Shown here: positions 44,217-54,849 of the stretch, one piece after another
How positions within the stretch are numbered: the stretch's first letter is position 1
How the letters are laid out: every line of letters begins with the position of its first letter
Source: Cherax quadricarinatus
Lineage: Eukaryota; Arthropoda; Malacostraca; Decapoda; Parastacidae
Direction: 5' to 3'
Assembly: GCF_038502225.1 (NCBI RefSeq)
Contig: NW_027197006.1
Coordinates: 1-64,000 of the forward strand
Length of the DNA stretch: 64,000 nucleotides
The notes under the pieces: generated by a model
Told to the model about the DNA's origin: nothing
The model's database searches: none
Seen by the model: only the letters and a program-made list of their open reading frames with translations
Translations under genes and position numbers: made by a program

Positions 44217-44284
44217 AACACACCTGTGGGTTTTCTTCTATTTTCTTACTAGTTATTGTTTTTGCATATTTCCTCTTATATCTA

Positions 44285-44432
44285 TGGGGAAGTGGAACAG
44301 AATTCTTCCTGTATAAGCCATGCGTGTCGTAAGAGGCGACTAAAATGCTGGAATCAAGAGGCTAGTTACCAGCTTTTTTGTATATACTGCTAAAATTAAA
44401 ATGAAAAAAAAAAATTGTTTTTCATTTTATGA
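44285..44432 (+). repeat. Dispersed decapod-type repeat fragment from which the 18-bp array grows
   Basis: The segment reads aagtggaacagaattcttcc, then gcgtgtcgtaagaggcgac, then a poly(A)-like stretch. It runs into the first cctgccttggtgggccac unit. The continuation of the same repeat (gtgggatatggccagtctgt) is found 16.6 kb away at 61065-61110. Confidence 0.6.
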
Positions 44433-46627
44433 CACCTGCCTTGGTGGGCCACCCTGCCTCGGTGGGCCACCCTGCCTTGGTGGGCCACCCTGCCTTGGTG
44501 GGCCACCCTGCCTTGGTGGGCCACCCTGCCTCGGTGGGCCACCCTGCCTTGGGTGGGCCACCCTGCCTTGGTGGGCCACCCTGCCTCGGTGAGCCACCCT
44601 GCCTCGGTGAGCTACCCTGCCTTGGTGGGCCACCCTGCCTTGGTGGGCCACCCTGCCTTGGTGGGCCACCCTGCCTTGGTGAGCCACCCTGCCTCGGTGA
44701 GCTACCCTGCCTCGGTGAGCTACCCTGCCTTGGTGGGCCACCCTGCCTTGGTGGGCCACCCCGCCTTGGTGAGCCACCCTGCCTCGGTGAGCTACCCTGC
44801 CTTGGTGGGCCACCCTGCCTTGGTGGGCCACCCTGCCTTGGTGAGCCACCCTGCCTTGGTGAGCTACCCTGCCTCGGTGAGCTACCCTGCCTTGGTGGGC
44901 CACCCTGCCTTGGTGGGCCACCCTGCCTTGGTGTGCCACCCTGCCTAGGTGAGCTACCCTGCCTCGGTGAGCTACCCTGCCTTGGTGGGCCACCCCGCCT
45001 TGGTGAGCCACCCTGCCTCGGTGAGCTACCCTGCCTCGGTGAGCTACCCTGCCTTGGTGGGCCACCCTGCCTTGGTGAGCCACCCTGCCTCGGTGGGCCA
45101 CCCTGCCTTGGTGAGCCACCCTGCCTCGGTGGGCCACCCCGCCTTGGTGGGCCACCCTGCCTTGGTGAGCTACCCTGCCTCGTTGGGCCACCCCGCCTTA
45201 GTAAGCCACCCTGCCTTGGTGAACCACCCTGCCTTGGTGGGCCACCCTGCCTTGGTGGGCCACCCTGCCTCGGTGGGCCACCCCGCCTTGGTGAGCCACC
45301 CTGCCTTGGTGAGCCACCCTGCCTTGGTGAGCAACCCTGCTTTGGTGAGCCACCCTGCCTTGGTGAGCCACCCTGCCTTGGTGAGCCACCCTGCCTCGGT
45401 GGGCCACCCCGTCTTGGTGAGCCACCCTGCCTTGGTGAGCCACCCTGCCTTGGTGAGCCACCCTGCTTTGGTGAGCCACCCTGCCTTGGTGAGCCACCCT
45501 GCCTTGGTGGGCCACCCTGCCTTGGTGAGCCACCCTGCCTTGGTGAGCCACTCTGCCTTGGTGGGCCACCCTGCCTTGGTGAGCCACCCTGCCTTGGGTG
45601 GGCCACCCTGCCTTGGTGGGCCATCCTGCCTTGGTGAGCCACCCTGCCTTGGTGAGCCACCCTGCCTTGGTGAGCCACCCTGCCTTGGTGAGCCACCCTG
45701 CCTTGGTGAGCTACCCTGCTTTGGTGGGCCACACTGCCTTGGGTGGGCCACCCTGCCTTGGTGAGCCACCCCGCCTTGGTGAGCCACCCTGCCTTGGTGA
45801 GCCACCCTGCCTTGGTGAGCCACCCCGCCTTGGTGAGCTACCCTGCCTTGGTGAGCCACCCTGCCTTGGGTGGGCCACCTTGCCTTGGTGAGCCACCCCG
45901 CCTTGGTGAGCCACCCTGCCTTGGTGGGCCATCCCGCCTTGGTGAGCCACCCTGCCTTGGTGGGCCACCCCGCCTTGGTGAGCTACCCTGCCTCGTTGGG
46001 CCACCCCGCCTTGGTGGGCCACCCTGCCTTGGTGAGCTACCCTGCCTCGGTGGGCCACCCCTCCTTGGTGGGTCACTCTGCATTGGTGGGCTAACACGCC
46101 GTGGTGGGTCACCCAGTCTTGGTGGGCCACCCCGCTTTGGTGGGCCTCCCCGCCTTTGTGGGTTACCCTGCCTTGGTGGCCACCCTGCCTTGGTGGGCCA
46201 CCATGCCTTTGTGGGGCACCATGTCATTGTGGGGCCCCCTGCCTTGGTCGGCCACCCTTCCTTGGGGGACAACCCTCCTAGGTGGGTCACTCTGCCTTGG
46301 TGGGTCCTCCTACCTTGATGAGCCACCCTGCCTTGGTGGGTCACCTTACTTGGTGGGCCACCCTGATTTGGTGGGCCGCCCTTCCTTGCTGGGCCGCACC
46401 GCCTTGGTAGGCCACACTGCATTGGTGGGTCACCATGCATTGGTGGGTCACCCTGCCTTTGTGGGCCACCCCACCATGGTAGGCCACCCCACCTTGGTGG
46501 GCCATCCTTCCGTGGTGGGCCACCCTTCGTTGGTGGGCCAACCTTCTTTTGTGGGCCACCCCAGCTTGGTGGGTCACCCTGCCTTGGTGTGCCACCCTGC
46601 CTTGGCGGGCCACCCTGACTTGGTGGG
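44433..46627. repeat. 18-bp minisatellite, about 120 units
   Basis: The unit is ccaccctgccttggtggg, with frequent tgagcc/tgggcc and ctcgg/cttgg variants, becoming more divergent to the right from about 46060. CCACC and GGTGG inside the unit can pair. Reading frames of up to 436 codons on both strands result from the 18-bp period and lack of stops; I reject them as genes. Confidence 0.97.
46623..46627. repeat. Target-site duplication (left) of the LTR element
   Basis: GTGGG immediately precedes the 5' LTR and recurs at 61056-61060 directly after the 3' LTR, as expected for a 5-bp gypsy-type duplication. Confidence 0.75.
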
Positions 46628-47070
46628 TGTCGCATGCAAAGAGTACGTAACCTTTATTCGGCATATGTACACACCCTCACTGAAAGGCTATCTCCCCAAC
46701 CAGCGAACCAGTACTAGGGTCGAATGATGGAGCCCCATCCCTCTATCAGTACCCAGGTTCGTCCAATAGGAAGGTGGTTCTGGCATTCGTATAGGTGTTG
46801 TGGGCACCACCAGCCTGTCTACCCTTGACATTTTCATACTAGAGCTGGTTGAGCATGGTTATCTATTCTGTCTCCAGGCTGTGTCTTGGCCTTGCCTAAA
46901 CCATGTTGTACACGTATATTTCCAACTGTATATAGTGTACATACATGAAAATATCCACATTGCTCTTGGTAAAGTAAAATATATTTCAAAGTCATTCAGC
47001 TGTGTATGTTCTGCTCCTTGCTCCTCTTTACACCCAGGATAACAGGCCTTATTGTCCCTGGGTTGTAATA
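46628..47070 (+). repeat. 5' LTR of the gypsy-type element
   Basis: 443 bp, beginning TGTCGCATGCAAAGAG and ending CTGGGTTGTAATA. It is collinear with 60618-61055 with scattered substitutions and small indels, so the two LTRs have diverged visibly and the insertion is not recent. Confidence 0.85.
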
Positions 47071-47088
47071 TGGGTAGCCTGTCCGGGA
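47071..47088 (+). promoter_or_regulatory. Candidate primer-binding site
   Basis: TGGGTAGCCTGTCCGGGA starts at the base after the 5' LTR. A TGG start complementary to tRNA CCA ends is usual. I cannot assign the tRNA. Confidence 0.45.
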
Positions 47089-47249
47089 GCCAGAGTTGGA
47101 CTTAGAGCACGAGTTGAGCCTAGGGTGAAGCTGAAGCAGGAAGATTGTGTAACTTGCTGTCTGGCATTGCGTTAGCTTTGCCAATGCTTTACAAAACTTT
47201 ACGTGTCAGCCTTGCGTTTTATGGTCAGCCTGCTATTGTATGATCGTTG

Positions 47250-47259
47250 ACAGCTTGAT
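47250..47259. repeat. Target-site duplication (left) of L1/Tx1-like copy 2
   Basis: ACAGCTTGAT, repeated at 52697-52706, encloses the second L1/Tx1-like LINE together with the ribozyme-bearing fragment. Confidence 0.7.
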
Positions 47260-47975
47260 CATTTTTTGTTATATTTTATTTAAAAACAGTACAGCAGTAC
47301 ATAATTCCAGAATATAAATAGACATAAAAATAACATATAATTCTCAGAACCGATGGCTCTATAACCTCACTGAAAAAAAATGGCAGTACTGAAAACAAAA
47401 GCTTACAACAAAACGTCTCAAAACAACTACCAGTAACAGAGTACTAACCTATTTTATATAACTTTAAAACAACATTGACATACTCATATTAGGAATGTAC
47501 CGGAGCTTAACATTTGACGAAGGTTCAAAACGATATTTAAAGAGTAACACAAAAGAATAAACTGACCAGTATATAAAAACAAACCAGTATATAAAAATAT
47601 TGTAATCTACAAAAATCTAACACATATCATGACCCCATAACCGATAAAAAACATAACCAATTACATATACCATTAAAAGCATATGACTCAAGAATATGGT
47701 TCATGACAAGATAGGAATACCTCCTAATACATGACAAAACCTTCGGGGTTGCACTTTCATTCATTACACAAGAGTAACAATAAGTATCAGCGAGCTCTCA
47801 AAACTCTACAACCACACATCCATGACAACCAGGAAACACAATCCATACCAACATTCACCACACTCCCATGGTACCCCTCTAAGGAGACGAGCCTGCTATT
47901 GCCCACTGACTTACACTCAACCAAATTAAATCCCATAAATAAAAAGAACCTTACCCTTCGAATATTCATATTCAT

Positions 47976-49115
47976 TCACAGATTCACGAGGATTTCTAAC
48001 GTTAGCTTCCTATATCCTTCCGAAAATACCTGATTCCACCTCTTCCCGTACAACTCCCGGTTACGACACATCGTATGATAAAACGTTATCACAAGAATGC
48101 ACCTTCGCACCTCACTAACCCCTTTCCCCCTCATCACCCACGATATGTAGATATAATCCACCATGATGTAATCTAAAGCTCTTATAACTTCCTCTTCTAA
48201 ACCACCCATGTCAAGACTTAAAGCACGCAGAACCGCCACCCCACTCCCTCCCACCCTCTGAACCAACGTACCTAACCAACCCCTGACGTCTTCTAACCCT
48301 TCACAGAAATAAACTACATGGAACGCCTTGTCGTCCCCTCCACAAAAACCACACCCCCTTCCCTCTACTACTCTCCTGGTTCTTAGTATGGCTCCTGACG
48401 GCAAGATACCATGCAAAAAACGAAACATAACATCACGCACCCTAGGCAATAATTTCAGCTTGCTAAATCTATACCAAATGTTTCTCCACGAGTACATGGG
48501 GAACAAACTCTCAACAGGGGCAACGCACTTACCCTCCAGTAACCTATGCAAAACCCGCATTCGAATGTTTCTCCGTTCCCTAACCAACAACAAGGCCCAT
48601 AGAACAATTTCACATTCCCTCAATTCAACGCCCCCATACCACTTCTTCAACCTCATATATACCTGTTCTATATTTCCCACCATCACGCCCACACGCAATA
48701 CCTCCCATTTAAGAAACACGCATTTTGCCCTCCGTCTTAGATCCATCAATCCCAACCCACCCTGGCACACCGGTAACATAACAACCTCTCTTCTTAACCA
48801 ATCATAACTTGATCCCCACAAAAATTTAAACACCCTTCTCAAAATTCCCACAATCGCCGTCCTTGTAATGGGGAACACAGCCACAACATGCCAAACCTTA
48901 CTATACAATAAAACATTTACGACAATCACACGTTGGGCCAGAGTGAGATGCTGGATCCTCAAAGCACCCAGACGTCCCACAATCCTTTCTAACAACCTAT
49001 CCGAGTTTTCCTCAAGCGCCACATCCATGTCATCCTTGTATATAATACCACAAATCTTTAGCGACACCGCACACTTTTTAACAACATTACAACTCACCGC
49101 GTCCCCCCTTTCCAA
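47976..49115 (-). pseudogene. ORF2 C-terminal part, L1/Tx1-like copy 2
   Basis: A 379-codon frame covers the region after the catalytic box: SLKICGIIYKDDMDVAL, LTLAQRVIVVNVLLYSKVW, FKFLWGSSYDWLRREVVML, and the C-terminal CGFCGGDDKAFHVVYFC (C-X2-C-X7-H-X4-C). It ends at a position equivalent to the natural ORF2 stop of copy 1. It is the longest intact piece of this copy and has no catalytic residues of its own. Confidence 0.85.
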
Positions 49116-49695
49116 GTGCCCAACCCCATGATCATTGACTTCTCACTATTTACCTTCATACCCGTGGCACGTTCAAACACTTGCACAACATCTTCCAACA
49201 CTTTCATAGATATCCTTTCACGAACCAGAACAGTCGTATCATCTAAATAACCTATTAATCCCGGCCAGTGTGTTCAACCATTCTATAAAAGGGGTCCTGT
49301 AAACACGCAAATAAGATCTGTGACATGGGACACCCCTGCCTAAAACCTCTACCCATCGCAAATTCCCTACCCATACACCCATTTATTTGTACCCTCATTT
49401 TTGCTCCCCTATACAGCATATTTACCCCATCAACTATTTCTTCCCCAAAACCTTGTCTCCTAAGTATAACCGGCAGTGCGCTCCTTTCCACTCTATCATA
49501 GGCTGCCTGCCAGTCCAAAGCCAGTAAAGCTGCCCCCTCCGCCCCTCCCTTTGTCTCCACAAAACGTCTCAGTATCCCGTGTCCTTCAATCATCGACCTT
49601 CCGGGCAGCCCAAACTGCGATTGCGAAACGACCCTCCCCACTACGCATATAACCCTGTTACCTAAATTTTTTTGCAAAAACCTTATAATCAGCAT
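49116..49695 (-). pseudogene. Reverse transcriptase core, L1/Tx1-like copy 2
   Basis: It reads SQFGLPGRSMIEGHGI, LLALDWQAAYDRVERSALP (motif A with catalytic Asp), FRQGCPMSQILFACLQDPFY, then after a deletion and frame change GLIGYLDDTTVL with the YLDD catalytic box near 49230. Relative to copy 1, about 13 codons before the box are missing, which causes the frameshift at about 49258. Confidence 0.82.
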
Positions 49696-49790
49696 ATAGC
49701 AACGATATTGCCCAATACTCCTGAAGGGTGGGCTGCCCCTTACCTTTCAGGACCAACACCACAACTGCCGTAGTCTGCTTATCTTCCAAC

Positions 49791-50483
49791 TTACCCTTCT
49801 CCTTCATACAATAGCCTAACCATGAAATTTCCTATCAACGCCCAATGCTGTAAATAAAATTTCACCGGTAGACCATCAATACCTGGGGGTTTTCCCTTCC
49901 TCATGCCCTGTAAAGCAATCTCTATTTCCTCTGCAGTAATAACCCCACCCAAAGCCGTCCTATCACTATTACCTAAATTGCACTTTGCATATGTACACAC
50001 TCTGTCTAACTCTACATCATCCACACCCCCACTTGTCCAGTACTTTTCATACCACATATCCGCATATGCACTCATACCCTTAGTATTTCTTATCTCCTGC
50101 CCTACTCTATAGATCCCCATCGTCTCATTTACCACTAATCTCGGGATAGCCATCAGTGCCTGCCTTTGCTTTTGATGGCGCAACACACACGCTGATGGCT
50201 TGTCTCCCCACAAAACTTCTTCTAACCCTGCTTGCATTCTTACCACTTGAAACCGATCATTTTGCAACGTTCGCAATCTCTCTTTTATGTCTACTATTTC
50301 GTCCATGGGAAAAACACCACCAACCATCCCCTGCCCATAACAACCTCTTAATCGATCCTCTAAATAATTCGGAAGCCCATATTTTAAATTGTTTATACGT
50401 TTACCTTCTCTCACATAATACTTTCTTATCCTTTCTTTAGCCACATAATCCCACCATGAGCTGCCTTGTATAGCTCCTTCCAT
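49791..50483 (-). pseudogene. ORF2 linker and reverse transcriptase fingers, L1/Tx1-like copy 2
   Basis: A 230-codon frame with RIRKYYVREGKRINNLKYGL, EVLWGDKPSACVLRHQKQ and GKPPGIDGLPVKFYLQHW. These blocks match copy 1 residues of roughly 205-405. The frame is lost in the segment where copy 1 has the LVPKGKQQ block. Confidence 0.83.
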
Positions 50484-51257
50484 AGAATAGAAAAACCCTC
50501 CAAACCTTCTTCATCACTCAACACACTAATGTTCAATTTCCAATAAGTCCTATATATTTCCGCCAGCTCGTCCCACCCTACTTCCACCACTACAGCCCGA
50601 TGATATGACATAGCCGCTTCAACGGTGTTAAAAGATTTCACAACAACCCCTTGAGAAAGATACACCATCTAACCTCGCTGCGTATTCCCTCCTAACAGAA
50701 GTATGTGCTGTTTCCACCCCCCCCCCTAAAACGGATCACATAACCTAACGTCCCTCATCAAATCCCTGAGAGTTACAGACATATGTCCTGCCCCTTTTGG
50801 TTCTACGTCAGCCGCCCTAATAATGCAGCTCCAGTCACCCCCACTATTGCTACTTCCGGAAGTGCACGCAAAAAATAGACAAGATCATCGGACACAAAAT
50901 CCTTCCTTACCTGCATGCTATTCTCCGCAGGCGCATACACACTTACAAAGGATACACGCTTACCCATCCACAACCCATCCACACGCAACACCCTCTCCCC
51001 CTGACTTCTCTGCAAAACAAATGGGCTCGTCTCCTTTATTAAAATACCCACACCACCTTTTAACGGGCAGTTGGCAGGGTCATTACTTGATAACCTGCTA
51101 CCTCTAACACCTTATCCTCCTTGAAATTATGTTCCTGGAGGAACACAACATCCACTCTATATTTATTAAGAAACATACACAACCATTCTCTCTTTATTCT
51201 GCTACATAATCCATTAACATTGACAGTCATACACCGAAGGCCTTTTAAAATTTCCAC
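50426..51257 (-). pseudogene. Endonuclease domain, L1/Tx1-like copy 2 (several frames)
   Basis: Three overlapping pieces read CMTVNVNGLCSRIKREWL and DVVFLQEHNFKEDKVLEVAG (51257-51060), then SFVSVYAPAENSMQVRKDF with VAIVGVTGAA in place of the GGDWNC box (51051-50803), then SYHRAVVVEVGWDELA, the degraded SDHR box (50668-50426). Loss of the GDWN and SDH residues shows that the endonuclease is dead. Confidence 0.8.
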
Positions 51258-51686
51258 CCCTGCCTCTTCTCACTCTTTTCACCACTAGAATTAGTATTTC
51301 TGTATGTTATCTGCGCAATACCTTCTTTCCCCCCTTCCTTCTTCCGATGTCTCTTATCATGACCTCCCCCATCACCACCTCTTACCTCTCCTACCACCCC
51401 AGTCGGCTTCCCAGGCCTCTGCGCTGGCATCAGTACATCATCCGAGTCTGACGTAGCTGCCCGTTTCCTTGTTACAATCATGTCCCCCGTAACATGGTCT
51501 GGGGAAGCCTCATGGTGAACCTCAACATCCACCTTACAATGATTTATTAATCCCACTGACGGCTCCCTCACATCATCATTCCCCAAACTCTCAAGCTGGA
51601 AGCCATAACTCTCCAGCTACTTCTTGCTCAGATGTAACTCCCTCCTCAGGCGGTGTCAAGGTCTTCAAAACTTCCTCCAATTCTTC

Positions 51687-52440
51687 TTATATATTCAACA
51701 CTTCCTTCTGTTGTACCATCCCTGCAGAAGTCACTGGAGGAGACTCTGGGGCAGGGAACTGAGGGAAAGACTCACCGCCAGTCCCAAAAGCTTGCTCCAA
51801 CATCTCACTCCACAAACGACCACGCCCTCCCCCAGGTGATTGATCCTCACCTGTCGCCTGTAAGACAGGGGCTGCGTCTTCTACCACAGGTTCAGGCACG
51901 CATCTTTTCTTCACACATGCTGCAGCTATGTGGTCATACTCACCACATAGGCGACACGTACGCCTTTGCCCGGGATATAAAACTATGACTTGTGTCCTGA
52001 ATTCTTGAAGACAAACGAAGGATTGTATGGGATGTCTCAATGTCATTTTAAGGTTAAAAGTACCTTCTGGCAAACCTGCGTAGGCGCCAGCTACCCACAT
52101 ACCATGCTGGGCAAAATAAACTGTCCCATATTTCTCGAAGACGTTTCTGATATCAGCTTCATCCGCCTCAAAGGGAACGTTACGTAACTTTATCCAGGTA
52201 TAATACCTGGATGCATCACTCAACCTCACACGTAAAGCAGGTGTAACCTCAAGACTCACGTTCTGAAAACGATTAACCAATGATTCATGTACCTTTGCAT
52301 GGAGCAATTTCACGAAGATTCTATATGCTCCATTTAAAGCCACTCCATATAATTCTCCATCTTGAATCCCATATGTCTCTCTGATGATCTTAGGTAAGAG
52401 AACCTGCGCCGAACTAGGCGAAATCGTCCCCCGAAGAAGC
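51687..52440 (-). pseudogene. ORF1 of L1/Tx1-like copy 2 with zinc knuckle
   Basis: The frame is open from the truncation point: VLLPKIIRETYGIQDGELYG, WIKLRNVPFEADEADIRNVF, then CRLCGEYDHIAAAC (C-X2-C-X4-H-X4-C) and a Pro/Gly-rich tail without the 168-bp duplication of copy 1. The first codons of the open frame upstream (52490-52440) belong to the neighbouring repeat, so the apparent ATG is not the element's own. Confidence 0.85.
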
Positions 52441-52696
52441 CATTTGTAGATGAATGGTTCAGAGAACCGACATGTTGATAAATTAGACACATGTGCAACT
52501 CTTGGGTACCTTTATTGAGGAAACGTTTCGCCATACAGTGGCTTCATCAGTCCATACATAGGAGAAACTTGAAGAACAGGAGGAGAATGAGGTAATCAGT
52601 CCCTCAACCTTGAGTCGATGTGTTCAGTCCATCAATCTTGAGTATTCTACTCAAGATTGTCCTGAGGTGTCAACAGAGGCGCGACAGCACCACCTT
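52437..52696 (-). mobile_element. Ribozyme-bearing repeat unit at the 5' end of L1/Tx1-like copy 2
   Basis: On the minus strand it has tcagtccctc-type sequence, a hammerhead-like core, caataaag, a region ending tgtcggttctctgaaccatt, and the junction with the LINE. The same unit is present at 56143-56506. At its left (minus-strand upstream) end, CAATCTTGAG (52633-52642) and CTCAAGATTG (52650-52659) show the beginning of an inverted second copy, cut after about ten bases. The last 35 bp to 52696 may be LINE 5' leader. Confidence 0.7.
52510..52562 (-). ncRNA. Hammerhead ribozyme-like motif, copy 1
   Basis: Minus strand: stem I GGA with UCC, core CUGAUGA (52544-52550), one extra A, stem II GCCA with UGGC closed by CUGUA, GAAA, a self-complementary ACGU as minimal stem III, and the cleavage triplet GUU. 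An extra A after CUGAUGA is known in the plus hammerhead of chrysanthemum chlorotic mottle viroid. Minimal stem III hammerheads are known from Penelope-like elements and retrozymes. Confidence 0.65.
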
Positions 52697-52706
52697 ACAG
52701 CTTGAT

Positions 52707-53100
52707 ATTAGCTTGTCCATGGTTCTAGTTTCGCTATGGTCAATCTCGCTGTTGTGAGAATATTTTGCATTCGGCTTTGCTATTGCGTCTCAGCCTTGCT
52801 ATTGTATGTGCATAGTCTGCAGTCGTACTTTGCATAGCTAAGCGTGAATTGCAATAGGGTGTTACATTGGGGTATGCCGCCTAGACGAGTCAGATGTCTA
52901 GTGTCTGAATACACATTATTAAACTTCTAAAAATTTTCTCTACAGCATTGTTGGCAAATTGCTCATTCCATTGGCACTGATTACAAACGCACTGTCACAG
53001 CTGCACAGCTTCGTACTCTTATAAGTTTCAAACTTCCAGAAGAGGAGATGGCACATCAAACCCCTCCCTATACGGGAGCCAGGAATAAAAACTCGACGTT
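52707..53100 (+). other. Internal gypsy-element sequence, possible gag N-terminus
   Basis: It lies between the LINE insertion and the start of B3. A weak coding stretch near 52945-53060 reads HSIGTDYKRTVTAAQLRTLI and SFKLPEEEMA, which could be the beginning of gag, but I recognise no capsid or zinc-knuckle motif. The boundary with B3 cannot be fixed better than about 53050-53200. Confidence 0.35.
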
Positions 53101-53204
53101 CTCGCAGGAGGAAAATGATATGTCAACTGATCAAAATTGTCAGCGTCATGCGACAGGGTTGTCTGAAGGTAAATTTGCTGCGTTGGCTCTCGAGTTGGCG
53201 AAAA

Positions 53205-53399
53205 TCAATTGGTATAAATTGCTGGCTAGACAGGTACTGCAAGGAACTTGCAATCCCATTCATTGATAACTGGGACATATTCTATGGCAAACGTGACATG
53301 TATGCAATTGATGGGGTTCATCTCTCTGGGGTTGGAGTGGTTGCATTAGCCAGTTCGATTGAGGGGGTGATTGATGACTTGTCAAGGAATTTAAACTGA
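53205..53399 (+). pseudogene. Family B ORF1 esterase-like (SGNH) C-terminal fragment
   Basis: The frame reads INCWLDRYCKELAIPFIDNW, then DIFYGKRDMYAIDGVHLS and a short tail to a stop at 53397. The D-G-V-H-L-S block corresponds to the last SGNH-hydrolase block with catalytic Asp and His, as found in ORF1 or N-terminal esterase domains of CR1-type LINEs. The N-terminal GDS block is not visible, so the domain is truncated. Confidence 0.65.
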
Positions 53400-53579
53400 T
53401 AGGTTATAGAGGTATGGGTGTTTGTGGGAAACAATCAGGCTGCAGTATTAGGGTTGATAACAGCAGATATTACCAGGATGCATCAGGTATATGTTTATAA
53501 GACAATATTCACATTAAAGTTGCTATTAAAGGCAAATCAATTGATCGACAAACAAAGAGAGATAGTAGAAGGCAACGAG

Positions 53580-54241
53580 TGACTAGCTCCCTTAAGTTTT
53601 ACTATACAAATAATAGGAGTCTAAGAAATAAGATAGATGAGCTAAGATTACTTGCAAGTGCAGGTAACATGGATATTATTGGTATAACAGAGACCTAATT
53701 CAACCTGAAATATAGAGAAATGTCTTCTGAATATAACATACAGGGTTATAAACTCTTCCACACTGATAGCATCAACAGGGTCGTGGAGTGGCAATGTACA
53801 TCAAGAGATAATTTAAATTGTTTTCTTAGATATGATTTAAGATTAGAAACATCGAACACATAATCTGTTTGGCTAAAGTTTCTCGAGGATCGTGACAAAT
53901 TAATTTTGGGTGTGATTTATAGGTCCCCAAACCTTCCTAGGGAGTGCAGTAAGCTGTTATGGGACGAAATTCATAAGACATCTAGATATGAAAATGTTGT
54001 GTTAATGGGAGATTTTAACTTTAGACAAATTGAGTGGAATAATATGACAGGAAATCTTGAGTCTAGTGACTTTCTTGATACGGTTCAGGATTGCTTTCTA
54101 GAACAGTTTGTGACAGAACCAACTAGAGGAAACAATCTCTTTGACTTGGTTCTTGCCAACAAAGATTCACTAATTAATAATCTTGAGGTTAATGATGAGC
54201 TTGGGGAAAGTGATCACAAATCACTTAGTTTCAATATATAA
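53580..54241 (+). pseudogene. Family B APE-type endonuclease (B3)
   Basis: Blocks in order: YYTNNRSLRNKIDELRLLA, MDIIGITET (catalytic Glu), a damaged central section with stops near 53697 and 53860, LILGVIYRSPNL, VVLMGDFNFRQIEW (GDFN box), TEPTRGNNLFDLVLANKDSL and ELGESDHKSLSFNI (SDH box), then a stop at 54239. From 53906 the frame is clean for 111 codons. It would nick target DNA for target-primed reverse transcription. Confidence 0.8.
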
Positions 54242-54289
54242 TGGAATTTCCCAGATAACTGCAATCAAATCTCTGTCCCAAACTTTCAC

Positions 54290-54750
54290 TTGACCGATTA
54301 CATGGGACTGAAAAATTACCTGGGTGGGCTAAATTGGGATGTCCTGACTATGGGTCAGGTAGGTGATCTCAGTTACCAATATGACGTTTCTCAGGGCATA
54401 GTTCCAGCTGCCCAGACAACTTTTGTTCCGAGTAGGGTAATTAAAACATCTCATTGGTCAAAAGAGAGGCACATATAGGCGAATTGAAGAGAGGATGGGC
54501 AGTTAAGAAATCAATATATTCAATTAAAGAGAGAAATAAAAATGGAATAAGAAAAGCAAAAAGAGATTATGAGGCTAAGGTCACAAGGGATTTCAAGACT
54601 AACCCAAAAGGGTTCTTTCAGGTATACAGAATTAAGATTAGGGACAAGATAGGCCCACTTAAGAGTAACTCTGGTCAGATCACTGAGAGTGATAAGGATA
54701 TGTGTAAAATTTTCAATACCTACTTCCTCTCAGTTTTTATCTTGAAATAA
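54290..54750 (+). pseudogene. Family B ORF2 linker between endonuclease and reverse transcriptase (B3)
   Basis: Two overlapping frames carry YMGLKNYLGGLNWDVLTMGQ, then RNKNGIRKAKRDYEAKVTRD and KIGPLKSNSGQITESDKDMC. These basic and acidic stretches occupy the same place as the linker of other CR1-type ORF2 proteins. The region is missing from copy B1. Confidence 0.7.
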
Positions 54751-54849
54751 TAGATTGTGTAGAACAGGACAATAATAAACTATAGACGCTTGAAGTAACT
54801 AGTGACATGACCCTCAGACAAATAGAGAAACTAAAACCTAACAAATCCC

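Larger units (their letters stand above)
47260..52436 (-). mobile_element. L1/Tx1-like LINE, copy 2 (minus strand, degraded)
   Basis: It has the same gene order as copy 1 (ORF1, endonuclease, reverse transcriptase, C-terminal region) with many frameshifts and deletions, and ends in a short T-rich tail equivalent (47262-47290). Protein blocks are clearly related to copy 1 but differ at many positions, so this is a different subfamily or an older copy. The 5' end is truncated inside ORF1 and continues directly into another repeat. Confidence 0.87.

Noticed and set aside
44422..46727. Long Pro/Gly- and His/Pro-rich frames on both strands
   Set aside because: They result from the 18-bp period of the minisatellite; open frames on both strands at once are not evidence of coding.
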